Assembly (NCBI GenBank): GCA_029876055.1
Contig: CM056880.1
Location: 62,001-126,000, forward strand
Length of the DNA stretch: 64,000 bases
Source of the DNA: Madurella fahalii
Taxonomy: Eukaryota > Ascomycota > Sordariomycetes > Sordariales
Direction: 5' to 3'
Part shown: in pieces, positions 22,375-34,805 of the stretch
Position numbering within the stretch: the first letter of the stretch is position 1
Layout: each line of letters starts with the position of its first letter
Made by a program: the position numbers and the translations under genes
Notes under the pieces: model-generated
What the model saw: the letters and a program-made list of their open reading frames with translations, nothing else
The model's database searches: none
Told to the model about the DNA's origin: nothing

Positions 22375-22410
22375 GGGGGGGAGGGGGGGGGGGTGGGGGT
22401 TATTTATAAA
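22375..22410 (-). promoter_or_regulatory. TATA-like box next to a C/G homopolymeric tract
   Basis: On the minus strand TTTATAAATA (22410-22401) is followed by a nearly pure C run interrupted by single A or T residues (22399-22375). Placed about 115-125 bp before the HRXXH protein start, it fits a core promoter. The complementary G runs could form a quadruplex. Confidence 0.5.
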
Positions 22411-23921
22411 GTATCCTCTCGATAACCGACATCAAATTTTAGTACGTGATAGTTTCCTTTCGCCCACGTTGCGAACCTTGATGTCCGGGAGCGAATAAGG
22501 ACCTCCTATCCACCGAAGGGGGAACTTGGCCAGGATGCCAGAGCGACAATGTGAGGACCCTGATGGCTACCAAGCAGATCCCCAACGCCAAGGAACAGTG
22601 GTGGGAGAGCCTGATGGCTAGTGGTGTAAGGTAGTATTAGCAAACACTCGTTCAATACACCGCCCTGATGAACGTCCGCTCCGTCGAGGCACTAAGGTAG
22701 GTATCGTATCTTAATTAAGCAGCATAAAAACGCACAGGAGAGAGCGAGGAATGGAGGGAAGAATTAAAACAAACGGATTAGAGACATTATTCAGAATCCT
22801 TAAAGCTGGTTACTTCGAACGCATGATTGTTGCTTAAATCGTAATGCAGGTGTAGCAAGAGCGAAGATGAGGGGATCTTCATTGGGGGTTTCCGGAGTAC
22901 CTTGATGGCCGTACCAGAGCAGAACGCACAACTTCCAGCCAATCGAAGAACATTACTGAAGAATGCAACCATCTGCTCCAACCTTACATGCATGCGAGTC
23001 AAGTACAAACCTGGCCTTGCTTCTTACTCCGCAGCAGGGACTGTCAGTCGCATGCGAGTCATGCTTTTTACGTCAACTTTGGCCTTTCGCAAGAAACGTA
23101 ATGAGGTAGAACCCTTGCCTCGATCAACAGATCTTACTAACATGTGGTATGGCCTGATCAGTTACATGGGGACGATGCGATGCCGGGGCTTATCCCGCGT
23201 CGAGTGGGGGTCGTATCGAACCTAACCGCGTTGTGTGCGAAGAGTTCTGATCGGTGGTCCACCCGGCAGTGCCCAGAGCTGACAGAAACCAGTGTCAGCC
23301 ATGAGGGACGGGACCTTATCTGTCGGTAGGATGTAGTTGGTATGCAAACTTGTACTATAAGAAACCTCTTTTCGCCAGCAGATTATCGCTGAGACACAGA
23401 CGTAGCTGGGTACTACTATGACGAAGCGAGCAGATCTCAACTTTGATATTTATTTAGCTGCACACTACAATGCCGTCCTACTTAGCCTCTTTACATCCTT
23501 CTTGCCCTGTAGATGCGAGACAATGCGAGTTTTGATATGTTGGGACAGAGCGAACATAACCGAGTAGGACCGGTCAAGATTCAGAGGAGACTTGCTTGGA
23601 GTACAACGCCGATATAAGCATAATAGACTCTGTCACATAATAACTAGGTTGAGAGCGTCTTTTCTGACTGGAAAAAGCGTCTCAATATACTATAGCTTAC
23701 TTAGAGAACTCCATCTACGGAGCCTAGCTTTAATTTCTATCGAGGTTGTGATAAGGGAAAGAGATTATAAAAGAAGGGGGAATATGAGGTGAGGAAAAGA
23801 GGAGATAAACAAGAAATTGAAGAGGAGTTCCATCTTACCTATGGCATAGCATGATGGCTCTGACAGTTCGAAGAGGCTTTCATTACTATTGGATTTAATT
23901 ATCTCGGAAAAATGACTCCAT
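22411..23921. other. Gene-poor stretch, AT-rich towards its right end
   Basis: No supported gene. The last 500 bases are AT- and purine-rich and include a degenerate repeat (listed separately). Confidence 0.5.
23690..23880 (+). repeat. Degenerate purine-rich repeat, copy A
   Basis: Shares an ordered series of short blocks with 28735-28960: CTTACTT, TCTATCGAG, GAGGT.AGGA..., AAAAGAG, GAAATT.AAG, TTC.AT.TACCTA, then .CATAG and TCTGAC. Similarity is seen by eye only. It may be a mutated remnant of a mobile element, but no terminal repeats or coding remnants were found. Confidence 0.35.
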
Positions 23922-25804
23922 CTATGATGCCCCAATAGTGATCTTCCAGGCGCCGAATGATGCTATTCCCATGAAAACCAAGATAGCCGCCATTTTCTCG
24001 TGCCACACTAGGCACAGATATATGGCAAGCAACTTCGCGACGCAGCCGGCTAAGATACCCATCCAAGCAATAAAGAAGCCCGTTTCCCACCAAGCCTTCC
24101 TCCACGAGTCCCTCCTCGCTTGCTCGCCGCTCGCTCTCATGCTAGTGCCCCACCCGTCCGCCGCCATAGTCAGCATGCTCCAAACCTGGACTGCTGGCAA
24201 TGGAATATAGTAAAAAAGAATGCCGGGGATAATCCAGGCCAATTCGTTCCGCGTCAACCTGTGCGGGTTCCGTAGCAAATTATAGGCCGTACCCAGCAAG
24301 ATGCGGAACAGGAGATCGGTGTGTGAGAGAACGAGAAGTTGCTGTGAGGTAAAGAAATACCAGATAATAGCCATGGCGCCAATTGCAGGGCCAAACTCGC
24401 GTTTCACCATGCCGTAGAACAAGAGCGGATGACTAGTTGTGTAGACGCGAGGGTGCAGTAGCGATTCTATGTGCGTGGCTCGCGCCCACCGGACTTGTTG
24501 CTTCAGCCATCGTGCCATGGTTGTTGGCGTGTCTGTTGCCGTGAGCACGTCGGATGCGAAAATGACCTTCCATCCTCGCAGGAGCAGGTTTGTGGTGAGA
24601 TGGCGATCCTCGTTCACAATCATCCTCTTACCAAGCGCCTTCTGCAAATACCAGGGAACAAGAATCTCGGGTAAGGCGGTCAGTCGGAAGGCAGTGCTCG
24701 GCCCGCTCTGGCAGTCGCTGGTCCCGGTGCAAGCGGGAGTTGATCGCGTAAGGTACAACTCGCCCCAGTATACGGCTGAGGCGAGCTGCGTGACAGGCGT
24801 CTCGTGGGCATTGTGGACAACTAAACCAGAACTTGCTCCTCCGGCTTGATGATCTGCAGCAATGGCGTTGATGGTGCGTTCGAGGGAGTCGGAGAACACA
24901 ATCGTGTCCGAGTCTGAGGACCACATGAACTCTATGCCTAGGATGTCGGCAATGACAAGGGAAAAGACAAAAGAGGTAAACATGATGCCTTTCTTGTGCA
25001 AATGGCGCTGCTTGAGACAAAGCTGCCGCACTCCGTCCGGCGCTCCGATGCGTAAACGGTGCTGGCTCAAGATGCTCTTGGCCAAGTCGATGCAGTACTG
25101 CATCACAATGGCGTCAATCTCGGCTTCGTCGATTGGCTGCCCGTATTGCTTCTTGAGAGATATCGTCTTGGAACGGATTCTCTCAGCGACTTCTCCCAGT
25201 GGTTCCGGGACCTGGACGACAGCCGATTGCTCTGGAAAAACCTAATTTTGCCCGTCATGTTAGCGCTGTTATTCAACCTCGCTTTTCCTGTAGAGTGGTA
25301 AGAGATACTTACCTGGTTAAAAATGCGGACCATATCTTGATCTTCTGCTTCGTCTCCATCTATGCCGGCTAACACAAAAGCGCATGTTTTGGCCGACTTG
25401 TAGCTCTCCAAAGCCCGCCTGTAGAGCGACGGATCCTCTCTCCACCCAACAACTGCTGCGAGGCATTCTAACCTTGAGACACGGGGCTGACTCTCCAGGT
25501 GGATGCCGTCCCAATCATCTTTCTCTTGCGGTCCCGGCCGCTCCTCGCCCTGCTTTCCGCCACGGAACCCAAACGCCATCCGGCGCCCCTCAACAACATA
25601 GCGGTTGAGTTCGGCAAGCGCAATGGTGACAAGAATATCCAAAGTAATTGGATACCGGCTGTGCGCAGTCTGCAGATAGTAGACTGGTATAGCTAGGGCA
25701 CATCCTAGGACGTTGAGAAACTGACGGAGAACCGAGATTCGGGGCTTGGTGGTCGCTGCCCTCCGCCGGTCCCCATCCATGCGGGCCTTGTCCTCAGACA
25801 ACAT
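23922..25804 (-). CDS. Family 2 glycosyltransferase, polysaccharide/hyaluronan-synthase-like membrane enzyme
   Basis: Exons 25804-25314 (last coding base 25314, or 25313 depending on boundary rounding) and 25241-23922 give 603 aa. Processive GT2 motifs are present: an ADILGIEFMWSSDSDT segment with the DxD at about residues 274-276, an NEDRHLT motif as acceptor-site acid, and a KQQVRWARA motif (QxxRW) followed by the transmembrane channel region. Hydrophobic helices occur near residue 40, after QxxRW and in the last 180 residues (IIWYFFT, IIPGILFYYIPL, GFFIAWMGILAGCVAKLLAIYL). This is the architecture of Cps1/HAS-like enzymes, which polymerise a UDP-sugar at the plasma membrane; the polymer is unknown. 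Start ATG 25804 is the first in frame, with MDGD at 25768 an alternative. It is divergent from a GT31-like gene 700 bp away. Confidence 0.88.
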
Positions 25805-26503
25805 CTGCTGAATGATCAATACAAGAGTGCCGTGTCCAGATTCTAGGACAACGAAAGGCTACTGCATGGAGGGGAAGACGGATTTGCGCATTTTCGTTCT
25901 ACTGCACATCCTCGGGGAAGTCATGAATTTTCATGGCACCATTCTGAGTCTTACCCCTGACCCGCACGCCCGGGAGAGCCGGTCAAAAAATGCCTAATGC
26001 GACGGGACCGTCGAGAATTGAACCTAGGCATCATAGTGTCACCGCCGTGGGTGGTATAGTAGTGGATACTGGCATTAAATTCCGTCACCTAGCGCTGAGA
26101 AATATCTCTTGGCAACGGCTAAGCGAGGAGCAATTTCCCGTATCGCAGGCTCCTCAGCTAATTTGCCTTGTACTCCAGCTGTTGACGATTGGACGGGTGA
26201 GGCTGCATGGGCTCTGTGTAAAAATGAGTCAGGCCGAGCCAAAGCGCAAATTTAATGCCCATTGCGAAGGAGCTCGTATTCCCGCCCTCCACTATCGGGT
26301 GTCCCATCTCGCGTCTCCCCGATTAACCCGAGGTAGGCGCCTCCTCTTAAGGATGAGAAACAGAGTTCCGGCAGTCACTACGTTATACTTTTTTTTTTCT
26401 TGTTAATCTGTCGGTTGGTCGGTCTTCTGTTAGCACACAATCGCTTGGCAGGTGACCACTACGATCCACACAGGCCATAGGCACTTTGCGCCAGGACAAA
26501 ACG
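25805..26503. promoter_or_regulatory. Shared divergent promoter region of the two glycosyltransferase genes
   Basis: A 699-bp space with no supported coding frame between head-to-head starts. It includes a short T tract near 26390. Confidence 0.5.
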
Positions 26504-28032
26504 ATGATCGTCACGCATAGGAACAACCGGCTCGTGCCGGCAGTCCTCATTACGTTGTGCGTCTGGTTGGTTATTTGCCTCATTGATACCAATGTAAACA
26601 CCTGGGGCGGTATCATGTCAGAGGCGAGGCCAAGCTCAAATCAAGACTGGACGTCTGTCGCGCCCACAACCACAACAAAGACAGCACCCAGCACCTCGAC
26701 AGCCGCAACGCCCTCCGGGAAACCAACATCGAATAAGTCTGAAGCTGACCATGGCCGCACTGGAGGCAACCTCACGGCAGGCGACGTCCTGCTGATCATG
26801 AAGACGGGCAGCACATCTATGTGGAAGCGCCTGCTCGTACACCTAGTCACCACGCTGTCTCCTGACCGAATCCCCTTCGACAACACTGTCATCTATTCTG
26901 ACTATCCGGAAACGATCGGTAGTTTCACCGTCATCGATGTCCTGGCGAACTTGACCCAACAAGCAAAGGGTGGGCCTGACTTCGACGTGTACCGGCAGCA
27001 CCCCGAGTATGCAGACCACAATGTCTATGTTGAGGCGGCGGGAGTCGATGGGGATAACTACGGCCCGCCAGGAGGCTGGATCATCGACAAGTACAAGTTT
27101 ATCCCCTTGATGCAGCATGCCGGGACCAACTGGCCGAACGCGAAATGGTACATTTACATGGAGGACGATACCTACCTGTTCCTACCCAGTGTGCTGGCCT
27201 ACCTATCGGAATTTGACTGGCGGCAGCCCCATTACCTGGGAAGCTATGCTGCCAAATCCAATGTTACGTTCGCTCACGGTGGCGCCGGCTTCGCCCTTTC
27301 GAGAGGGGCCTGGGAAAAATCACTGGGTGCCAATCCGGCCATGTCTGACGATTATGAGGAGTACACAGCCGCACATTGCTGTGGCGATCAAGTCCTTGGC
27401 CACGCTCTGAATAAACATGGTGTGAGGTTCGGGGAGAACGGCGGAGACGAAAAATTCACATGGGGCTTCAACCCGATAGTGCATTGGCGGTTTGCCTTTG
27501 AGCAGTGGAACTGGTGCAGCCGGCTCCTCTCGTGGCACAAGGTCCACAACCGCGACGTCGCGCAGTACTATGCCCTCGAGAGCACATGGGATTACTCAGT
27601 AAGTTTACCTAGCCCGGCCCCAATAGTAGTTGCAAAGCAACACACTGACGGGAATACCAGAAACCCCTACGACACCGTGACTTCTTCTTGGCCATGATTG
27701 CGCCGAACCTCCATAAGCGGGTCGAATGGTGGGACAACCTGTCTGGCCTGTATCAAGTCACGTCAGGCAACAAAGCATCGCCGCCAGCACCAGAGTCAGG
27801 GTATGACGCCGCTCTGTGGAGCGCGGCTTGGGAATCCGTTGACGCCTGTGAGGCCGCGTGTGAGTCTTGGACAGCCTGTGTCCAATGGAACTACGTCGAG
27901 GACTTGTGCAGCATGGACGACAAGCTCATTATGGGCCAGGGCTACGCGCCCGCAATGCCAGAGAGGAAAACCGCATTGAAGCGAACGAGCGGCTGGCTCA
28001 AGGAGAGGCTTGACTCCTGGCAATGCGATTGA
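26504..28032 (+). CDS. GT31-like (DUF604/fringe-type) type II membrane glycosyltransferase with C-terminal PAN-like segment
   Basis: Exons 26504-27598 and 27661-28032 give 488 aa. A signal anchor (LVPAVLITLCVWLVICLI) at residues about 9-27 is followed by a Thr/Ser/Pro-rich stem. The catalytic part has VLLIMKTGSTSMWKRL, DKYKFIPLM, WYIYMEDDTYLF with the DxD-type metal site near residue 221, HYLGS, FAHGGAGFALS and CCGDQVLGHAL, as in fungal GT31 proteins. The last 70 residues contain CEAACESWTACVQWNY..DLCSM, a cysteine pattern like PAN/Apple modules seen at this place in the family. Expected location is the Golgi lumen; sugar and acceptor are unknown. Pairing with the divergent GT2 gene suggests a common glycan pathway. 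Confidence 0.85.
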
Positions 28033-31000
28033 GCCCCGCCCATCAGTCTCTAGATGATTCGGAAGGACATCTGTGGTCGAATCATTATGCTCGGGGATTC
28101 TGCGCCTGACAGTCCACGCCGCGGTGTGATGGCTTAGGATGTCTATGATGCTCAATCCCCCCTGGTGCAACCTCGCAGCAGTCGAGCCATGGTAGTGGTC
28201 ACTGTTGAGTCTTTGCATAGTTGCCACAGGCGACATAACTTGTGCGGGCTAGGGCAGAGAAGGTGGCGAACTGTTTCTGTAAAAAAAGGGCACGCGGAAC
28301 ATCTGAGTTTTACGCCGACTGTGCCTTGGTATCAAGTCAAACCTGCACTATCCCGCGTACCGCGCTAGGCAAGAAGGTTAGGGAAGGCGAGTATGGAAAC
28401 AGCATGGTACCAAGAATAGGGAAGTTAGTGGGAGGTCGTGAGAGAAACACTAGTAGGTCCTCACGGCAGATGCCAATAGTGGCAATAGATACTACTTTTT
28501 GCGAACGTAGCAAACAGTCCTGGCGCCGTTTTGGCCGAGTATCTATTGAGCGAACAACAGAGCAGAGGGTGGTGCAAAACACCAGCGCTGCTGCACAAAT
28601 GCGACTTTATGAAGACAGGGGGAGTAGGATAACTGAGGTCACCCGTCTGTAGTACTAATCCGAGCCGAAAGACAGGATTTGCAAGGGCTTAAAATAATGA
28701 CAGAAGCTGCTGGACAGTAAGGTAGTGAAATGATAAGAGGCTAAACTTACTTGCAGTGTAATTTAAAAAGTAGCCATGATATCTATCGAGAATATAATGA
28801 GAAGAGCAAAGAGAGGTAAGGAGGGAGGAAAAGAGAAAATAAAAAGGTAAAGAAGTAAAAAATAGAATGAAGGAGCAAATAGAAATTAAGTTCTATATAC
28901 CTACCTAAGCTACTGTATAGCGAGGCGCTTCTGACGCTCCGTAGAGATGCTTTTAATGAGGAAGAAGCCTGCCCCTCTAACTGCTAGGCACACATGGGAG
29001 ACGGCGAGCAGCCTCATTTAAATTACATATCGTAGTAGATTCCATATTTATTATATGTTAATGGGCTTGGTGTATTTGTCATGCCTAAGCGCGCATCTTT
29101 GTGCCGTACGCTGTTCTATACGGCTAAGGGCGATCCGTCCACTGTGCGGATACCTGGTCTCAGAGGTAGTCGGGCCACGCATCACGCGGTGTGGAATTGG
29201 ACCCAAGACTACCAGGCCAACCTTGTGGCCACCGCGGTTGAGGTCTGAGACAAAAAGAGCAATCGCCTTAGCCACTTGGTAACCTGCAATCTGTCAACCT
29301 GTAGGGTGCAATCCGGCTGCATGCAGCTGCATGAAGGGTGGTGTGGTGCGCCCCGTGATTTGCGGATGAGATCACAACGGTCGAACCCGTGCCGGTTCTA
29401 AATACGACATAGTTAGCGACTTCGATGGAGAGAGGAGAAATGGAACTCGAGACTTGCTAGTGCTTGTATAATATTGAGGCGTACGAGTTCAGATGCACGC
29501 TGATCGAACCCATCTGGCCAAGGGTGAACTGCGCCCGCACGGCATTTAATCCTGCATAGATGTTACTACAGCTGCTGCACGCCGGTGGGAGATATTCACG
29601 ATCGTGATTGCATGTTACCTCCAATACTGGCTACAGATGACCGCCGACCCACGCGATACATCGAGGTGATGGCTGGCCTATAACGATGGAATAAGAGCTT
29701 GCGGAGCTTCGAATCGTACCGTGGGGGCCGGGATAATGACGGCCGGCCATGGTAGGTAAGGATGACGGTAGTGGATGGGATGGCATTTGGACACAAATCC
29801 GACGCTGCTATCCGATCTCTTAGCCAGAAGAATGGACAAGGCAGCCACCCCGCGATTCCGAGTTACCGTCTCTCTGTAGCGGTTTGAGCGGGTGTGGGGT
29901 AGGTGATGTGCAGCAATAAGACATAGCAGGGTATGTCTGGACTAAAGGATGTGTGGTTCCGCATGGTGGACGTGGGGTAGTAATCAAATCGTCACGGTGT
30001 GATCTCTGGCCGGGTTTCGTTGACACTTGACAGCGCCAACGCACTCCCCTTCGGTGTTAAACTGGCCCCATCAAACCTCCGACCTGCACTATCACCTTGG
30101 CATAGGTCATCGACCATTAGATTGCGGTCGATCTGAAAGGACATGAGCAGTGAGTCTTGAGTAGTGGGTTTTTGTTTGAAGGGAGGATGCATTCCACGTA
30201 AGCAGCGAGTCCCTTTTCGAACCACTGCGTATCAGCAAAGCCGGAACCTGATGTTCTTGAACAACGCCACCCAGACTCCAGTAGGCCATAGCGAAGTTTT
30301 CGTATGGCTCTAGCCTACCGAACCGGTCGTCGGACAGTAGTTGCCTATAAGTCCGAACAGGATAACGAATCTCGGCGGTGGGTGGGGGAGCCGTAAATGC
30401 CTACAAAGGATACCAGGTTGTTAGCACAGGAACAAACCGTCTGTCGGGTTCTCAACGTCAACCTGAGAAGCGAACTAAATGTGCAACATCCTTCATTACG
30501 ACATGCCGGCAGAACATGCTGTACATGTGATACCATTCAGTACGGTGGGGCAACTTAAACAACCACCTCACCAATATCCCTGATCTGGCGTCTTCGCCCC
30601 GGATCGGAGTTTGCCGATGCCAATTACTAATACCTACTGGATCGGAAAGGATAAGTGCAGATAATAACATGTGCCATCAAATGGCGCCAGCATGCTGCCT
30701 CATGACTGTCGGCGGCAACCCTCGAGGAACGGCGACTACCGAACCTTACTCAACAATACTTTGCCCATTGACCAGATCATGGGCAACAATTGGGTTGCGA
30801 TATTGTTGTTTCGCCAGGTACTCCAAAGGTGCATGAAGTACCTAACAAGACTGCCTGCGCGCATCTCGGAAAGTAAGACATGACGCGGCAACAAGATCGT
30901 CTTGATGCACTAGTGCTCTTTGTTTTGCTGTGGGTGGCATACCTAGCGTGTCGCGGACTGGCTGAGCAGGTGGGGCGAAGCGATTGGTGCGCGGGGGACC

Positions 31001-32222
31001 GTTTGCATCTTGGAAGATCCGGCGCTCCGTGTGATGCGGCGTCACGCGTGCTCCTGCAAGCCCCTCTCTTCCTGGATAGCGGTGGCTGTCTCGCCGACCG
31101 GTTCTCCTTCGTGTTGGGCCCATGTCGGTCAGCCACGAGGCTAGAAGGCTGCACGGAGAACGCCCCGCCAACTTCTGCCTTGATCCGCGTTGACCGGCAT
31201 CCAAGTGAAGCATTTTGCGAGATCCTCCCGTGACCGAGCACGCCGAGACCGAGTCATCCACCTCGTCCTGCCCCGGTACCTGCACACCGGTGAAAATAAG
31301 CATGGGAGATTTCCCCTCCCCTCAACCTCGTTTCCCATGAACGTAGGTTGGATGAGGAAGCACAGAAACAAGCTTCTTGACACATGGGTGTCTCGTCGGA
31401 TAGCACTTGCGTTTTCCGACAATCCAACTTGCCCGGGCGGGAAGAAAGGTAAGGTATCTGACGGGTCAAGGGCGTTTTGCTCCGTACCCCTCCATCGTTG
31501 CTAATGCAGGACACTGTGTGCATCACCACCCATTTAACACTGTACCGTGCGGACCGCTGCAATGCGCATGCTACGATGCCGCTCGCTGTTGGGCTGAAGA
31601 GGGCAGCGTGAGGAGATGTCGGAGTGACTTGACATTGCCTGCCAAATGCATTACCGAGACATCGGGACTCTCTTCAGAAGAAAGGTAGCCCGTTGCCTGA
31701 CAGGTGCTTGGCTGCACTGACAAACCGCTTGCCGCATTAGGCGGCTGGGATTATTCTAACCGAGCAGCGTCCAACCCACCCACAGCATGCCGTTTTAGCC
31801 CTCCAGCCCCATGGCACAAGCCCAGAAAAAGTCACACCTCACCCGGAGTGCCAGGGCAGTCAGCAGCTCGGCTCGCCACATTCATACATCCCGCTATCTT
31901 GCAGCTCTCCCCTCATTTTTCACTCATTCTCCTTATCAGCCCGTTCCCTAATCGCCGCTGCTTCCGGTGGCTTGGAATACCCTCACTTTGGCTGCCTTCT
32001 TGCCCCATCATCCGCTCTGCGGATTTTTTTTTAATTTTTTTTTTTACGTCTGCCACCATTTGGCGGCGGCCTGGCCGTGGTTGCTTTTAGGTACCCAAAC
32101 TGCCCGTCGACTGGCCCGCTCGCTGCCCCTCAATCCGCATTTCCACAAATCGGGCCCCTCCACGGACCCCAAGTCCCTCCCGCCTCTGCGCCCGCCCGAA
32201 CCGTCGGCTCAAAGCGTCGACA
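28033..32222. other. 4.2-kb gene-poor region
   Basis: No frame carries recognisable domains. Open frames near 30.1-30.3 kb (minus) and 30.8-31.3 kb (both strands) overlap one another and are probably fortuitous or decayed. The right end (31.8-32.2 kb) is pyrimidine-rich with T runs at 32023-32045 and is probably the promoter and 5' leader of the CCCH gene. Confidence 0.5.
28735..28960 (+). repeat. Degenerate purine-rich repeat, copy B
   Basis: Partner of 23690-23880, with the same order of short shared blocks. It is AT- and purine-rich and non-coding. Its origin from a mutated transposon is only a possibility. Confidence 0.35.
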
Positions 32223-34328
32223 ATGGCGACTTCGCACCCCAGTGAACATCGCCATCTGCGGAGCGGCAGCCTCAATATCCAACCCCAAAGTGGACGCGCT
32301 GGTGCCATGATGAGCCCAATGCCCGCGCCGCATCGATTCGACGGGCCGCGGAGCCCGCCCAGTACGTCGCCTCTCCCATCGTATTCCGCACCAGGGGCTT
32401 TGGTAGACGACGATCGTCGACCTGTCCATCTGCGACGTCGCGTCCAGTGCAGTCTCCTAGGTCCAGTACTGACGGGCTACCGTGCCCTCGAAACAGACAC
32501 ATCGCATGTGCCCTGCAAGTTCTTCCGCCAGGGCGCCTGCCAAGCAGGAAACGCCTGCCCCTTCAGCCACGATTTGAGCGCTGCATCGGAGAATGTGTGC
32601 AAGTATTTCGCAAAGGTGCGTCGGCTATCTTGAGAGGATGGCTGATCCAATATCCTTTCTCAAGACCGTACTGACCCTTTGTGCCACATCGCGCAGGGTA
32701 ACTGCAAGTTTGGTCCAAAGTGCGCAAACATCCACGTGCTGCCCGACGGCCGCCGCGTCAACTACGGCAAGAATGGCGTGACGATAGGACCGCCCGGAGT
32801 CGCGCTCGGCGCTCGCGTGAATCCCACAACATACCACCAACCGTCAAATAGTGCGCTGACGAACTCGTTCCTCCGTGCCGATGCCTACACCGCCGTCCCC
32901 CCATATCCGCTGCAGGACGAACGCTACGTCCATCAGCTGGGGCGGCAGCCGAGCATGGAGAATGGCCTACCGACAATCGACACGACGTACAGTTCGAACC
33001 CTGCTTCGGTCTACGGTTCCCCTCGCGACGAGGATGCGAACCGCCTCGGTCTCGGTCTCTCCCCTGTGAATACCAAAGGTCTCTCGGTTCTGGATGCGCC
33101 ACTTCCCGCTTCATTCGACAGCAACGGCATATCGCATGCTGCGCGGTACGGGCCTTGGCCGTCCTCCGTACCCACCAAGTTTGGCCTCGAATCGCCTTCC
33201 CCCTCGTTAAACGCAGCTCGGGATGGCCGCACATCCGAGACACTCAAACTCTTGCACACGTCGGCATTTGGTAGCAACGAACATCTGTCCCCCTCGGCGA
33301 TTGGCGTAAGCGACGCCAATGGCTTCGGAAGTAGCCCGCCTGTTGGCGTATCAGGGCTGGGCTCGGGACTAGGCAGCGACGAATATTTCGGAAAACGGGC
33401 GATGCACAGCAGTTCATTGCGGTACACAAAGCCGCGTCTAATAAGCAGTAGCGTCCCCAAGATCGACCGCGACTGGGAAGCCGAGTTTCTGTTCGAGGAG
33501 GATTATGTTCCGGGCGCTCTCGCCAACGAGGTGCTCACACCGGCCGAGAAAGCGAGAAGGGGATCAACAACCAACACTGTGCGGCCGGTTGATAGTGTGG
33601 AGTTGGGGGTTGAATCTGTTCCTATCAGCGCAACGAAGTTTGGAAGCCCGGCCATGGCCGGAAGCCCGAGTCGCTGGGGGTCTCTATGGCAACGCCAGCA
33701 GAAGGATGAAGATGGGTTTCTGGATGCTCCCGGCTCGGGTCGGCCGATTAAGCACAGCTCGGCATTTGGTCATGTGGGAAGCCCGCTGAGAAACTCGAGC
33801 TTGGCAACCGCCATCGCGGCTGAGCTCAACGGCGACTCGGGCAGTGACACGGCGGGAAGACATGGCAGCGGCAGCGAGTCACTTTCCGCCCTCACCCAGC
33901 AGCTCCGGGAGACACGGTTGGGAGATGGCGCGTCAGGGAGCTCCAGCCCCCGCCTTCATCCCAACGTGCCGCGGAATGGTAATGTTAACGGACTGGGCTC
34001 GGCAGGTGTGATCGGGAGAGAACGGGAGAAGGAGCGGGCGTTGGAACGGCACGTCAGCAGTGCCTCAATTGGCTCCAGCGTGACAGGAAGATTCACCACC
34101 CCGATTGACGAAGAGGATCCGTCCTTTCTGTTCAACATGGAGGAAGAAGATGACGCCCAGTCGCGGGCACGAAAGCGGGTTTCCGGAGGCCAACTCGCCG
34201 CCGCCAGCCCCCTTAGCACGGCGTGGACCTACGCCAGCGCCGCCGCCGGCAGCAGCACCACTGCAAGCACAACGAACGGCAGCAAAGCCCGTACAGGCAG
34301 CGCTGTTGAGTCAGTTGGAGGGAGATGA
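32223..34328 (+). CDS. CCCH-type zinc-finger protein with two tandem fingers, Lee1-like
   Basis: Exons 32223-32615 and 32697-34328 give 674 aa. Two adjacent fingers have Cx7Cx5Cx3H spacing. The first is CKFFRQGACQAGNACPFSH. The second is CKYFAKGNCKFGPKCANIH, which is split by the 81-nt intron after CKYFAK. The rest is long, Ser/Gly/Pro-rich and mostly disordered, with a short acidic patch DRDWEAEFLFEEDYVPG and DPSFLFNMEEEDD near the end. Such proteins bind RNA and regulate mRNA fate; specific targets are unknown. The 130-residue N-terminal part before the fingers may contain a further short intron, because its sequence around 32400-32480 reads less naturally; the frame is open throughout. Confidence 0.82.
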
Positions 34329-34805
34329 CCTTGGATGAACCTAGGCATACTAGCGCATTAATTGCGGAACATGCGGCGCAATGAAGGACAGAAGCACAAC
34401 TGCATTGGGCCATGGCGACTGGAGTACATAGGGATGAAGCGTGGGTGTGGGTATGTCTTCATTACTCGCGGCTCCTGCTTTGGGAGTCGTACCCGTCTCC
34501 GCAGACTCGGTTCGGCGTTGAGATACAGGTGTTTTTGTCTAGGATGGATTGGTGGAATCGCTTTCTCTTCCCCTACTAGAGAATGTCAGTAACTCATGTA
34601 TAAAATCTCATGGCATGTATGTAACAGGAGTTGGTAAAACATGGCAATCGGTTCAATCTGGAGAGCGTTTATTCGACTTTTCGGATCGTAGGAGACGTCT
34701 TTTGAGGGCAGTCAGCTAACCACCCTACATAGAACCAAGCCCACATCGGATGGGGAGGCGAGAACGAGAAACGGGAAGGTTAAGGCGCTGGAAATGGTAA
34801 TGTAA
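34329..34805. other. Intergenic, no gene seen
   Basis: 3' flank of the CCCH gene. No supported coding frame. Confidence 0.5.

Noticed and set aside
25985..26110. tRNA-like fragments (a GGTTCAATTCTCG-like B box on the minus strand and a TGGTATAGTAGT-like A box on the plus strand)
   Set aside because: The two boxes are on opposite strands, the T-arm does not pair and no acceptor stem can be formed.
30842..31303. Overlapping open frames on both strands near 31 kb
   Set aside because: Neither strand gives recognisable domains, and their overlap suggests chance.
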